Source: Pirellulales bacterium (GTDB lineage: Bacteria > Planctomycetota > Planctomycetia > Pirellulales > PALSA-1355). Taken from it: a DNA stretch of 64,000 bases. Position 1 is the first letter of the stretch, and each line of letters starts with the position of its first letter. The stretch is taken from NCBI GenBank assembly GCA_022844125.1, contig JALHMI010000020.1:17688-81687 (forward strand). The letters run 5' to 3'. The notes beneath the pieces were generated by a model. It was given only the letters and a program-made list of their open reading frames with translations, did not search any database and was not told the DNA's origin. Made by a program: the position numbers and the translations under genes. This document shows, piece by piece, positions 27,701 through 34,738 of this stretch.

Positions 27701-28749
27701 ACGCCGTGCTCAAAAGCGTGGATCGCGCTGACGCCGCTGCCGTCGTGCAACTCGCCGACATTCACCTGGCCTGGTCGCCAACGGGCGACTGGCAGGCCGC
27801 AGCGACTTATGACCTTCAGCCGGGGGGCGCCACGGAATGTGAGCTTCAATTGCCGCCCGGCTGTGAATTGATCCATGCGACCGTGGAGCACTTGCCAGCC
27901 TCGCTCGTGGAGCTTGGTCAAGGCAAGTTCCGACTCACACTCGGCCCGCAGAATCTGCCGCAGCGGGTCGAGGTACTCTACACCACGCGGCCCGAGTACT
28001 CTGCCCAACAAACGGTTCTGACCGCGCCTCGCTTGGGTAGTGGAGAGCCGCTGCAAACGCTCTGGACGATCTACCACTTGCCGGCCGATCGCGTGGAACC
28101 GCTCGAACAGCGCATAATCGTATCCGCCTCGGATCAACAACTCGTCCGACTCACAAGCGCTTCACGCCTCGTCGATCTATCGGCCGATGTGCTGGGCGAG
28201 CACCTGCCGGAAGAGATTTCCCGTTGGTATGGAAACTGGCGGCAGCGCTATTGGAAGGACCGCCTCACTCTCCGCCGCTCACTGATCGCTGCCGGGCGGG
28301 ATCCGACGAACTCTGAAGAGGCCGCTGAAGCACGCAGCCTGGACCAGAAGATGATCGCCCTGGACGATCGATTGGGGGCCAATAACTCCGCCGCTCAATC
28401 GGCTTCGACGCACGATTTCGTGCAGGCGTTTGTTGAAACGGCCGGCGCCGGTCTGGCTCGAAGGCATTACTCGCTCAAGGCGACGGACGGTGCGCCGGTG
28501 GTGCGCTACCAGAGCTATGCACGAGGGTCACAGTGGCGCTGGATGTCCGCAACCGGTTTGATGATTTTCGGATGCGTTGTCGGCTGGCGTTTCCGAGGGC
28601 GCGAGCTGCCGCAGTTTCCGCCGGTCGTGCTTGCCACGTGCGTGGCGGCGTTCTGGTGGCTCTTTCTGGGGACCAGCATGTGGGGACTCTTGGCCGTCGT
28701 TTTAATTCTGCTCACTTGGCTCTGGAAACGTAATCCTGCCGATGCGTGA
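21733..28749 (+). CDS. Giant exported/membrane protein with two fused units
   Basis: 2,338 residues. A signal peptide (LALCLLLQGASQAMAE) is followed by a beta-rich region of about 1,120 residues. Then comes a cluster of hydrophobic helices (residues about 1149-1220), a short Ser/Asp-rich linker, and a second signal-peptide-like stretch (VVSALILAAIVNGAAALDAAEP, about 1235-1258). The second half then repeats the plan of the first gene: LYTVLFPIDEE, a helix (EPLYEKLLKEAAAASG), long beta-rich region, and terminal membrane helices (about 2265-2335). It therefore looks like two proteins of the same architecture joined in frame. No enzyme motif is visible. It is translationally coupled to the gene at 18377; together they encode three similar units. 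A surface scaffold or envelope structural role is inference only. Confidence 0.85.
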   Translation: MSRIGATLALCLLLQGASQAMAEVPGSAADSPEPLPTFHRLFLPDSEIERRDWKHRYLPVDAAEFERDLKVVADHHRGAPSADKPRLVKATYFAQLIGEDLLVGTAQLTVAGDLKLPTMLPLGVCSLAIESAHWPGADQPATLALDASGKLQLLVEDKRLDLRWSQRGQRTASGAVQFELKLPPSLVGNLELTVPVGAEIVAEGGIVTRQVEPSGENSPSAARWGIELGGTGALRLRVVPKESAGQRRPLTLLRQSTTYEFSARGINVATQLRLDVHGEPLERLKIDLDPTLHLISAKTGDLPIPWSSATDVDSGETHVILEFQEPLSGTGRVIQLASVSPLVTGESAPLPRVLPRQVAWQEGTANLLVPAALVLERLKTSGCRQSRVTTLPAPLTGESIEIQFYESEGRIETRVAEPQQRLSLRCAHQVEIAPDSISTSSVFDLGSDHRSAKVLELRPRAGWIVDSVQSVKGTENLTWDIEEKDSRSILRIHPAAAQRIIVRAHAPLGDERPLPAAAVRAFDPDSFNVASEILSVQGTGGLEVRWQSEFLHGRAPNALSAEELQLFVQAPAQTVVLVDDRVDDARLSIEQQRPEFTADLHVDVAVQGPTLTETLTILCTPAASRVDRLLVHLSEKHDENVKWSLAGGNSGDFSARRLSAGEQTKLGLPNGEVWELLLKLTRLGTFEVRGQRRVPFTAESPVSLACVPGAANQHGTVAIRALGETGLAIQNRSLTSVPAEALDDENYQTARAAFHYPPAADDFASQPALVLVPGAPLQASTGAWIWSLKLVSRFDSEARMSHQAVAEIQTAGRRHVELKLPLEASLNGVWLDDLPVAQVEFGKLSAPLKIQLPPGKSRGKLAIHYSTSAELPVLARKFAPPFPTLDAPVVHRCWQLWLPPGHVVGDATGWMSPTQLVPLTWSERLFGILGRSAGQNLFNPLVASDWRDNFASGADVGLARDRALQFLATVGDLLTEYRDAEELAWGQLLASVGERQGMAGAQILVDSEALAAAGIGPLTRMPVLHDDTETDRASLLLKNAGLVILVTPEQALLTSSATAAGFDPRRFTTLGTMPAAVARGALSGQLRSISGQEGTVLSVASWLANSDPTLVGGEGPLLSSAHPVGWRRYDLQCHENRLGDVRIVHSSRMQSLAWAIFLGAAGLCLWRPVLPGSLLIILASLLVAVALVVPASFTPLAAASLLGVLIGLLARMTAISHPGQPDPSDAASRGSQSKYVQPVVSALILAAIVNGAAALDAAEPNGAPSSTPEAEPLYTVLFPIDEERQPTGSKVFVPEPLYEKLLKEAAAASGRPQGWLISRAEYEGSVSRDGASAGNAITAFKARFDINVFQSNAPVRLPFAHDGWQQAVGSARLDGKSLTLNWQDEDGVLVGPLSVGRHVLEVDLRPTLVGDTRSTGVDLPIPRVAQAILRLSGAVDLENIKIISARGRVTLDAQRDSLVAQLGAADRLAIRWPTAQSNSNPAAVANLQVDELVWVRVRPGTTVLDARLKFQINSGELRTVRLATDPRLRLLTSPVNGSLLAAVRTFPGSPQIIELDLIQPARDSVTLDVSFLVADASGVGNLRLPQLESIDAKPLRRWLGVSVDPALQYRIQAGEDSPSVDIAKFLESWGIGDAKPLAAFAISRGEPIWFLATQPAEPKVSVQQKTVLSVGRRFAQVRIESSLDITAGVLAQLTMASHPDFQPDRISMLDQDVERVARWSVSDEGELNIFLTTPIAGRQQLVVTGRWPLPASAGFEAPRWSLQSATVNRGQWEFYRQNEVLLTISPPAEARPPELPSEPLRSGLGSLAAVFQADTGDLAFGLQVAENDPRVNGATVTSVRREGDRFLANIDYQVEVAEGILDSLQFEIPAQLVGPFRTEPAAIVTLGTAAATQRRVLTLTPTTPLTGKHAFRIQGRIAPSPGDRLRVPDVQPLAVESLDRFVLLPKQLDSQPVSWETSRLTAAKLPAELLPRGWNPEAVSSYKVHDDGFHAVLKSVDRADAAAVVQLADIHLAWSPTGDWQAAATYDLQPGGATECELQLPPGCELIHATVEHLPASLVELGQGKFRLTLGPQNLPQRVEVLYTTRPEYSAQQTVLTAPRLGSGEPLQTLWTIYHLPADRVEPLEQRIIVSASDQQLVRLTSASRLVDLSADVLGEHLPEEISRWYGNWRQRYWKDRLTLRRSLIAAGRDPTNSEEAAEARSLDQKMIALDDRLGANNSAAQSASTHDFVQAFVETAGAGLARRHYSLKATDGAPVVRYQSYARGSQWRWMSATGLMIFGCVVGWRFRGRELPQFPPVVLATCVAAFWWLFLGTSMWGLLAVVLILLTWLWKRNPADA

Positions 28750-28786
28750 CTTTAAGCCAGCGACCGCACTTTCGTGATCCTCAGAA

Positions 28787-29170
28787 TTACCGCGTGCCGA
28801 AGTAGTGCGAGTAGTGCATGAAGCGGACGGCGGAAGCTCCGCGCCCGCGCGTCGGATTGCGATGCTGGTCCCCCGGACCGACTTCGCCCGGCGCTCCGCC
28901 GAGCCGTTGATTGAGTTGATCCAGGCGCGCCCATTGCCGATTAAGCTCCTCGCGTTCGTCGATAATCGGGCGCACCAGTGTCTGGTAACTTGCCAGATTG
29001 GTGTTCCCAGCCATGTTGAGATAGGGGCTAACCGTGGAACGTCCATCAGGTGCCGAGTACTTCGCCGGTTGCGCCCGCGCGTATCCTGGATTCTGAGCCA
29101 CGGTCGCCGCGGGGACGATCACCAGAATGACGAAGGCAAGCTGTCCGCCGACGCAAATGCGGTTAATCAT
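28787..29170 (-). CDS. Small exported protein of the polysaccharide locus
   Basis: 127 residues with a signal peptide (CVGGQLAFVILVIVPAATVAQ). AGGAGGG lies about 10 bases before the ATG. The mature part is hydrophilic, with an amphipathic helix (IIDEREELNRQWARLDQLNQ) that could form a short coiled coil, and ends RFMHYSHYFGTR. It begins 46 bases after the stop of the Wza-like gene and shares its strand, so it is probably in the same operon. No known domain. A periplasmic accessory of export is a guess based on position. Confidence 0.75.
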   Translation of the reverse strand: MINRICVGGQLAFVILVIVPAATVAQNPGYARAQPAKYSAPDGRSTVSPYLNMAGNTNLASYQTLVRPIIDEREELNRQWARLDQLNQRLGGAPGEVGPGDQHRNPTRGRGASAVRFMHYSHYFGTR

Positions 29171-29216
29171 CGCTGGAGATCCCTCCTGAGTTGAACCTGG
29201 TCGAACGGGTATCCGC

Positions 29217-30320
29217 TTAGAAGCCGGCGCCTTGCTGGCCGAAGCCGAGCGGGCTGCGGTTGATGGTTTGGACGGCCTGGGTGCCGAGCAGGGTCACGCC
29301 GAAGATGCGTTCCATCGGGGCGATGAAGCGGTTGAGCATCGAGTCGAGCGCGATCAGCGGATCCTGAGCGATGAAGATCCGGTCGCCCGGCAGGACCTGG
29401 TAGTTGCTGGCCGTGGCGCCCCCGGCGGTGATCTCTTTCCAGTCGACCGGCAGGATCACGTCGCAGCCGGCGCCCCCCTCGACGGGCCGGGCGATCCAGA
29501 TCCGCTTGCTCGAGACCCGCGTCAGGCCGTTGACCTGCGAGAGCGCGTCGAGCACGGTTTCGTTGCCGGTGATCGGGAACCGGGCCAGGGTGTCGCCCAG
29601 TCCGGCGCCTTCGGTCACAACGTAATACACCTTGCTGTTGTAGGCGAACACGCTCAGCGAGACCTGCGGATTGTCCAGGTACTCGGACAGGTGCTGGTTG
29701 ATCGCCGCGGTGGCTTCTTCGACCGTCATGCCGGCCACGTACACCGAGCCATAACTGCCCAGGTTCACCGTGCCGTCGGGTCCGACCAGGTGCTCGCCGG
29801 TGATCGGCTGCATGCCGGCCGACATCACCAGTTGGACCGAGACCTGCGGGGCCTTGAGCACCTGGCGGAGCGACTCCTCGATCGCTTCCTGGGCTTCTTC
29901 TTCGGTCAGGCCGCTGATCTTGACCCGCCCGGCGTCCCCGTAGACGGGGCCCAGATCGATCTTGCCTGCCGGGCTGACGACGTACTGGTCGCCGGCCGGT
30001 CCGCCGCCGGTAGGCGCCGTGGGGAAGCCGCCCACAAGCTGGATACTGACGATGTCCGAGCCCTGGATGTGATAAGGGGGCTTGGGCACCACGCGAATGG
30101 CTTCAATGAACAGGATGTCCGGCGGCTCGACCGTGTAGGGCGGGAGCGTGGTCTTGTCCTTCTCGGTCGGGACGGCCAGGCCCGTGTGGTCGGGCGCTTG
30201 TCCGCCGACCAGGCGGGGCTGGGGCCGGGTGACCAGCGAATAGCAGCCGCTGCTGGTCGAAACCAGGCAGAGCACCACCAAAAGCGCGGTCCGTCGCAGG
30301 TGAGACGTCGAAGCGACCAT
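29217..30320 (-). CDS. Polysaccharide export outer-membrane lipoprotein (Wza/GfcE-like)
   Basis: 367 residues from the ATG at 30320, chosen because it gives a proper lipoprotein signal (LLVVLCLVSTSSGC). The polysaccharide-export (Poly_export/PES) domain follows: YTVEPPDILFIEAIRVVP, DQYVVSPAGKIDLGPVYGDAGRVKISGLTEEEAQ, then VSVQLV. A second such repeat (EHLVGPDGTVNLGSYGSVYVAGMTVEEA) and SLBB-type segments (YYVVTEGAGLGDTLARFPITGNETVLDALSQVNGL) come next, ending with the LPGDRIFIAQDP signature. Wza-type proteins form the outer-membrane channel for capsule or exopolysaccharide. It is divergent from the exosortase and Wzz/kinase genes that complete the locus. Confidence 0.92.
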   Translation of the reverse strand: MVASTSHLRRTALLVVLCLVSTSSGCYSLVTRPQPRLVGGQAPDHTGLAVPTEKDKTTLPPYTVEPPDILFIEAIRVVPKPPYHIQGSDIVSIQLVGGFPTAPTGGGPAGDQYVVSPAGKIDLGPVYGDAGRVKISGLTEEEAQEAIEESLRQVLKAPQVSVQLVMSAGMQPITGEHLVGPDGTVNLGSYGSVYVAGMTVEEATAAINQHLSEYLDNPQVSLSVFAYNSKVYYVVTEGAGLGDTLARFPITGNETVLDALSQVNGLTRVSSKRIWIARPVEGGAGCDVILPVDWKEITAGGATASNYQVLPGDRIFIAQDPLIALDSMLNRFIAPMERIFGVTLLGTQAVQTINRSPLGFGQQGAGF

Positions 30321-30377
30321 GTGTCCCGTGTCACCGATTGGGGCCCTGGGCGGAAGCACTGCTGGCAACAGGCGCAC

Positions 30378-31082
30378 GTACCGCCCGCACCGTCCTCCCG
30401 ACCGTTACAGCCCTACTAATCGGCAAACTCCCCCCAACTCTTTGCTTCGATCGCAGGCCGGTAGAAAAAAGACTAATAACTTTGGTCCGCGGGACGTCTT
30501 AAATGATGCAATCCTCGCAGAGCTCCGCAGCCGGCAAGAGAGCGGAGGCGATGCTTCAGCCACAATCGTTAAATCACTAAGCACAGAGGAGATAGGAAGT
30601 TTTCAAAAGACAGTAAAGCATTTGACAACCCTAGCCGGGACACTTATCGTGAAATTCTGAGCCCCTGGCCCAGCGACTTGACTGGTGGTCCTGGCGGCGG
30701 GGAATGAAATCAGGCGGTTCAAGCGACTTATCTAAGGCGACCGTTGCCAAGCACGGCAGTGGGCAGGCAGCCCCGAGGTTCGCCACAATTCAGCCGTTGT
30801 GCCCGTTCGGGGTTGAACAACACACCGGCCCGATCAGGAGAGTTTTCGCCCCTCGACCGTTTTGCCCCTCGACGTAGTCAACCAAGCCAGTCCTTCGGCG
30901 TCGTCAGCGTTCGCTGGGCGCCGCGGTGCAAGCGAGGAGTGCAGGCTCAAACCCAGCGGCAGGGTCGCCGGCGCGTCCGGCGTTTTGCGCGTGGTTCGTC
31001 CGGCACCGGCAACCGTACAGACTTTAAGTAGCCCGCAGCAAAAAGATCAGCACCTTTTGATTCAATCGGGAGACGTTTTCAG
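30378..31082. other. Long AT-richer divergent regulatory region
   Basis: About 700 bases without a supportable gene between the divergent polysaccharide-export and exosortase genes. Bases 30460-30660 are visibly less GC-rich than the flanks, as expected for promoter DNA. An open frame at 30319-30660 has no ribosome site, starts inside the export gene's start, and has no recognisable content. Confidence 0.5.
30622..30650 (+). promoter_or_regulatory. Candidate sigma-70 promoter of the exosortase operon
   Basis: Perfect TTGACA (30622-30627), 17-base spacer, weak -10 TATCGT (30645-30650). It would give a 5' untranslated region of about 425 bases ahead of the exosortase start at 31083. Confidence 0.4.
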
Positions 31083-31997
31083 ATGGCCGAAGCGGTAGCA
31101 ACTCGCAAGAACGTGGCCGAGACGCTCAAAGGCAATAACGATCAAGTTGTACCCTGGGCAATGCTGGTCGGCTTGATGGGTGTCTTGCTCTATGTGTTCT
31201 GGAATGCGCTCGACAGCCGAGGCGCCATGAAATACTGGGACAACCCCAAGTACTCGCACGGTTGGCTGGTGCCCGTGTTCACCGTCATCCTGCTGTGGAT
31301 GCGGTACGAGCCGTTCAAGCCCGTCAAAGCCTGGGAACGCTGGGCCGGTTTCGGGCTGCTGGCCGCGGGAATCGCGATTCGGATGGTCGCCACGTATCTG
31401 ACGATTCCCACCATCGAGATGATGTCGTTCGTGCCCAGTGCGGTCGGCGTGTTCCTGATGGTTGGCGGGGTGCACATGCTCCGCTGGGCAGGACCTGCCG
31501 TGGCGTTCCTGATCTTCATGTTTCCGCTCCCCAGCTTCCTCGACTCGGGACTGCTGGCGCCGATGCAAAAGATCGCCACCCGGGCCAGCACCTACGTGCT
31601 GCAAACCATGGGCATCGCAAGCTACGCGGAAGGTAACGTCATCTATATCGGCGAAATGCAGTTGGGCGTGGTCGAGGCCTGCAGCGGTTTGCGGATGCTG
31701 ACGATCTTCATGGCCTTGTCCTTTGCGATCGTGCTCGTAACGGATCGCCCCCTTTGGGAGCGTATCGTGATCGTGCTCTCGTCAATCCCAATCGCACTAG
31801 TTTCAAACATCGTTCGCATCGTGGTGACCGCGCTGCTCTACATCGCCGTCGGCGCAGAATGGGTCGACCGCGTATTCCACGATCTCGACGGCTGGCTGAT
31901 GATGCCCTTCGCCCTGGGCCTGCTGTACGTCGAGTTCCAGGTCCTCTCGCACCTGATCATCGAGGAAGATCAAACCGGGCCGCTGCAGGTGACTTGA
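31083..31997 (+). CDS. Exosortase (XrtU-like)
   Basis: 304 residues with about eight hydrophobic segments. The exosortase catalytic triad is present: C200 in VVEACSGLRML, R245 in SNIVRIVVT and H266 in FHDLDGWLMMPFA. The YSHGWLVP segment near residue 59 is also characteristic. Exosortases are inner-membrane transpeptidases that process PEP-CTERM-type tails of surface proteins, usually next to exopolysaccharide genes, as here. The planctomycete class is called XrtU; I infer that class from context (adjacent Wzz/kinase fusion and EpsI-like DUF3485 protein) rather than from a profile. GGGAGA lies 9 bases before the ATG. A possible substrate is encoded at 57667-59088. Confidence 0.9.
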   Translation: MAEAVATRKNVAETLKGNNDQVVPWAMLVGLMGVLLYVFWNALDSRGAMKYWDNPKYSHGWLVPVFTVILLWMRYEPFKPVKAWERWAGFGLLAAGIAIRMVATYLTIPTIEMMSFVPSAVGVFLMVGGVHMLRWAGPAVAFLIFMFPLPSFLDSGLLAPMQKIATRASTYVLQTMGIASYAEGNVIYIGEMQLGVVEACSGLRMLTIFMALSFAIVLVTDRPLWERIVIVLSSIPIALVSNIVRIVVTALLYIAVGAEWVDRVFHDLDGWLMMPFALGLLYVEFQVLSHLIIEEDQTGPLQVT

Positions 31998-32245
31998 GAG
32001 TGAGGCTTCGAGGCGCGTTGCAGTCTGGCCACATGGACGGCAGCAAGAGGTTGATAAAACGCAACATCTCGGCCTGTTAACCAGGCCGGAACATCGCAGA
32101 ATTGCCCGCATCTGCGAGGGAAACAGAGTCTGACGGAACGACCGGTCCGCCGCTTGCAAGGTGAACCCGGGACCATTGACCGCCGGATCGCAGGGCGCCG
32201 GCGAACATCCTGGCAACTACGGAATCGAAGGAAGGCACCACACGC
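31998..32245. other. Intergenic region between exosortase and Wzz/kinase genes
   Basis: About 250 bases with no gene. It has a small stem-loop (GGCCTG at 32071-32076, CAGGCC at 32082-32087) without a following T run, so it is not an obvious terminator. GGAAGG precedes the next start. Confidence 0.4.
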
Positions 32246-34600
32246 ATGGCTCCCACGGATCCGATTTCCGATTCGGGTGACTCGCACTACGATCCGCATC
32301 ACTCGGGCATGCACGAAGACTCGTCCAATGGCGCTGGCGGCAATGGCGCCGTTTCCGGCGGCGGCATGCTTTCCCGGCTGACGGCGCAGGTGCCCAGCAC
32401 GCAGACGCTGAACTGGAACTATGGCCCGCCGGCTCGTCCCGAAATCCTGTCCTCGAAGCCCAACCCGGTGGAGCTACTGCATGCCGTGCGGCGCCGCTGG
32501 CCGCTGGCCGTCGGACTAGGGCTACTCGTCAGCGGTGTGTTGTGCGGCTTGATGTGGTATTTGATCCCCGTCCGCTACGAGTCTTTCGCCACAATCAAAG
32601 TTGCGGCCAGCGAGGCCCGGGTGTTCGGTCAAACCGCCGTCAACTCTGAAGACTTCAAGCTCTTCAAAGCCACGCAACAGCAGTTGGTAACCAGTATCCC
32701 TGTCATCACGAATGTCGTGCGCGATCGGGCGATCAATCAATTGCCTTCCGTCCGCGCCGAGGATGACCCGATCGCCTGGTTGCAGAACCGTTTGGTTGTG
32801 GAGTATCCGGGCGACACGGAGATCATGCGGATCTCAATTCGCACCGAGAGCAAGAAGGACTCGGAGCTAATCGTCAACAAGGTGGTCGAAATTTATTTGC
32901 GTGAGATCGTCGGCGCGGAAAAAACCAAGCAGGCCGAGAACGAGGCGCTGCTGGAAAGAACCGCCGAACAGTTGGATGCCGACTATGCCCGTGAAAGCCA
33001 GGCTTTGGCGTCGCTGGAAAAACAGAACAACACGAACGGCTCGGAAGAGGCCATGATGCGGAAGCAACTCGCGATCGACGAGCTGCGGATCCTGATGGCC
33101 CAGAAGAATCAGATGCAGACCGAGCTCAACAACAACAAAATGGTCACCAAGCTGATGGAGGCCAAAGCCAAGACCACCGAGGTCGCTCCGCCGGAAGTCT
33201 TGATCGACATCGAACTTGAGAAAGACCCCGAGGTCGCGCAGCTCCGCCAGCAACTGGGGGCCTACCAGCAGCACCTGGCCTCCATTCGCAGCAGTGCCAC
33301 CGGCCCCAATGCCACACCGCATGTCACCCAGGTGCAGCAGCAGATTCTGCAGCTCGAAGAGCAGATCGAGGAAATCAAGCATCAACGCATGCCGCGGCTG
33401 CACGAGCTCTTTCGACTGAATGCCGCGGGGCCGGATGCTCGCTATCCGCTCTCTGTCGAACAATTGGCCGAGCAACGCAGCTATCTTGAAACGCAAATGG
33501 CCGCCGCCACGCAGGAAGTCGAGGCTAAGAAGAAAGAGGTTGCGGCCATGCACGACTTCTCGGCCAATGTGGCCGCCGCCGTCGAAAGAATCGCGATCCT
33601 GAAAGAGCATAAGACCATGGTTGCACTCGAGGTTCGCCGCATTCAAACCGAACGTCTCGCCCCCGAACGTATCTTCAAATTGACCGACGCAAATCCACAC
33701 GGCAACGGTGACGCGGTGCGCAAGTACATGGCAATCGTCTTCACCGGTCTGCTGAGCTTCGTCGGTGTGGCCCTCGTAGTGGCCGTTCTCGAGTTCCAAG
33801 CCCGCAAAGTCAACAACGTGCGGGAGGTTAACGACGGGCTCGGAATCCGCGTCGTCGGCGAATTGCCCAACGTTCGCGGCCGCGCATTCCGCCGGGTCCG
33901 CGGCGGAAAGGGACAAAACGTGCTCAAGGCCCTCATGGCCGAACGCATCGACGGCACCCGCACCGCCTTGATTCACACCACTGCCATCGACCCGCCGCGG
34001 GTGGTCATGATCACCAGTTCCGATCCGCACGAAGGTAAGACCACCACCTCGACCCAGCTGGCCGCCAGCCTCGCCCGCAGCGGTCGGCGGACCCTGCTCA
34101 TCGACGCCGACATCCGCAATCCGGGGGTCCATCGCGTGTTCGAGATGCCGCAGGATCCGGGCCTCTGCGAACTGCTGCGGGGCGAAGCCGATCGCGACGC
34201 AGTCATCCATCCCACGCGAACCGCGAACCTGTGGCTGATGCCCGCCGGTCGCTGCGACCTGCGAAGCGTTCAGGCTCTTTCGGGCGCGTACCTGGGTTCA
34301 ACGATCGCGGCTCTCAGCGTGCAGTTCGATTACCTCATTATCGACGCCGGTCCGGTGCTCAAGGTGGCCGACCCGTTGCTCGTTGGCCAGCACGTCGATG
34401 CGGTGATTATCTCCGTGCTCAAGGACGTCAGCCGCGTGCCGCGCGTTTACGAAGCGGTCGAGCGGCTCCGCTCGGTTGGTATTACCGTGCTGGGTTCAGT
34501 CGTCAATGGTGTGAAGGACGACGTGGCCCGCCACGGCGTCGAACTGCTGATGGCCGAGAGGCCGCGCCAACCAGAGCCGGAAGAAGCGGAAATCACCTAG
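32246..34600 (+). CDS. Wzz/Wzc-type polysaccharide co-polymerase with BY-kinase domain
   Basis: 784 residues. A Gly/Ser-rich cytoplasmic start is followed by a first membrane helix near residues 90-110 (WPLAVGLGLLVSGVLCGLMWYLIP) and the Wzz beta region. A long extracytoplasmic coiled coil (about 220-480) precedes the second helix (about 490-515). The C-terminal domain is a bacterial tyrosine kinase-like P-loop ATPase: Walker A SSDPHEGKTTT (Lys about 597), Walker A' TLLIDADIRNPG, Walker B YLIIDAGP. The P loop lacks the first Gly of the textbook motif but matches CpsD/Wzc usage. The usual C-terminal Tyr cluster is absent: the tail is Pro/Glu rich and has no Tyr. It controls chain length and assembly of exopolysaccharide with the Wza-like channel. 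Confidence 0.9.
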   Translation: MAPTDPISDSGDSHYDPHHSGMHEDSSNGAGGNGAVSGGGMLSRLTAQVPSTQTLNWNYGPPARPEILSSKPNPVELLHAVRRRWPLAVGLGLLVSGVLCGLMWYLIPVRYESFATIKVAASEARVFGQTAVNSEDFKLFKATQQQLVTSIPVITNVVRDRAINQLPSVRAEDDPIAWLQNRLVVEYPGDTEIMRISIRTESKKDSELIVNKVVEIYLREIVGAEKTKQAENEALLERTAEQLDADYARESQALASLEKQNNTNGSEEAMMRKQLAIDELRILMAQKNQMQTELNNNKMVTKLMEAKAKTTEVAPPEVLIDIELEKDPEVAQLRQQLGAYQQHLASIRSSATGPNATPHVTQVQQQILQLEEQIEEIKHQRMPRLHELFRLNAAGPDARYPLSVEQLAEQRSYLETQMAAATQEVEAKKKEVAAMHDFSANVAAAVERIAILKEHKTMVALEVRRIQTERLAPERIFKLTDANPHGNGDAVRKYMAIVFTGLLSFVGVALVVAVLEFQARKVNNVREVNDGLGIRVVGELPNVRGRAFRRVRGGKGQNVLKALMAERIDGTRTALIHTTAIDPPRVVMITSSDPHEGKTTTSTQLAASLARSGRRTLLIDADIRNPGVHRVFEMPQDPGLCELLRGEADRDAVIHPTRTANLWLMPAGRCDLRSVQALSGAYLGSTIAALSVQFDYLIIDAGPVLKVADPLLVGQHVDAVIISVLKDVSRVPRVYEAVERLRSVGITVLGSVVNGVKDDVARHGVELLMAERPRQPEPEEAEIT

Positions 34601-34624
34601 TTCGTTGAATCCCCACCGGCACAG

Positions 34625-34681
34625 TCCTAGAATAACGGCCCAATCCTAAAATAACGAACCAGCCCTAGAATAGTGCGTCCG
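34625..34681 (+). repeat. Three tandem 19-base repeats carrying -10-like boxes
   Basis: Units at 34625-34643, 34644-34662 and 34663-34681 share CCTARAATA at the same phase. Each contains a -10-like hexamer: TAGAAT (34628-34633), TAAAAT (34647-34652) and TAGAAT (34666-34671). They lie 67-111 bases before the EpsI-like start, between it and the kinase gene. Confidence 0.7.
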
Positions 34682-34738
34682 CCGACGAGCGGCTCGCATC
34701 CACCAACTTCGCATCCGCAACTTGCACCAGGTGCATCC

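Noticed and set aside
30319..30660. 113-codon frame upstream of the exosortase gene
   Set aside because: It begins inside the divergent export gene, contains the candidate promoter and has no gene-like features.
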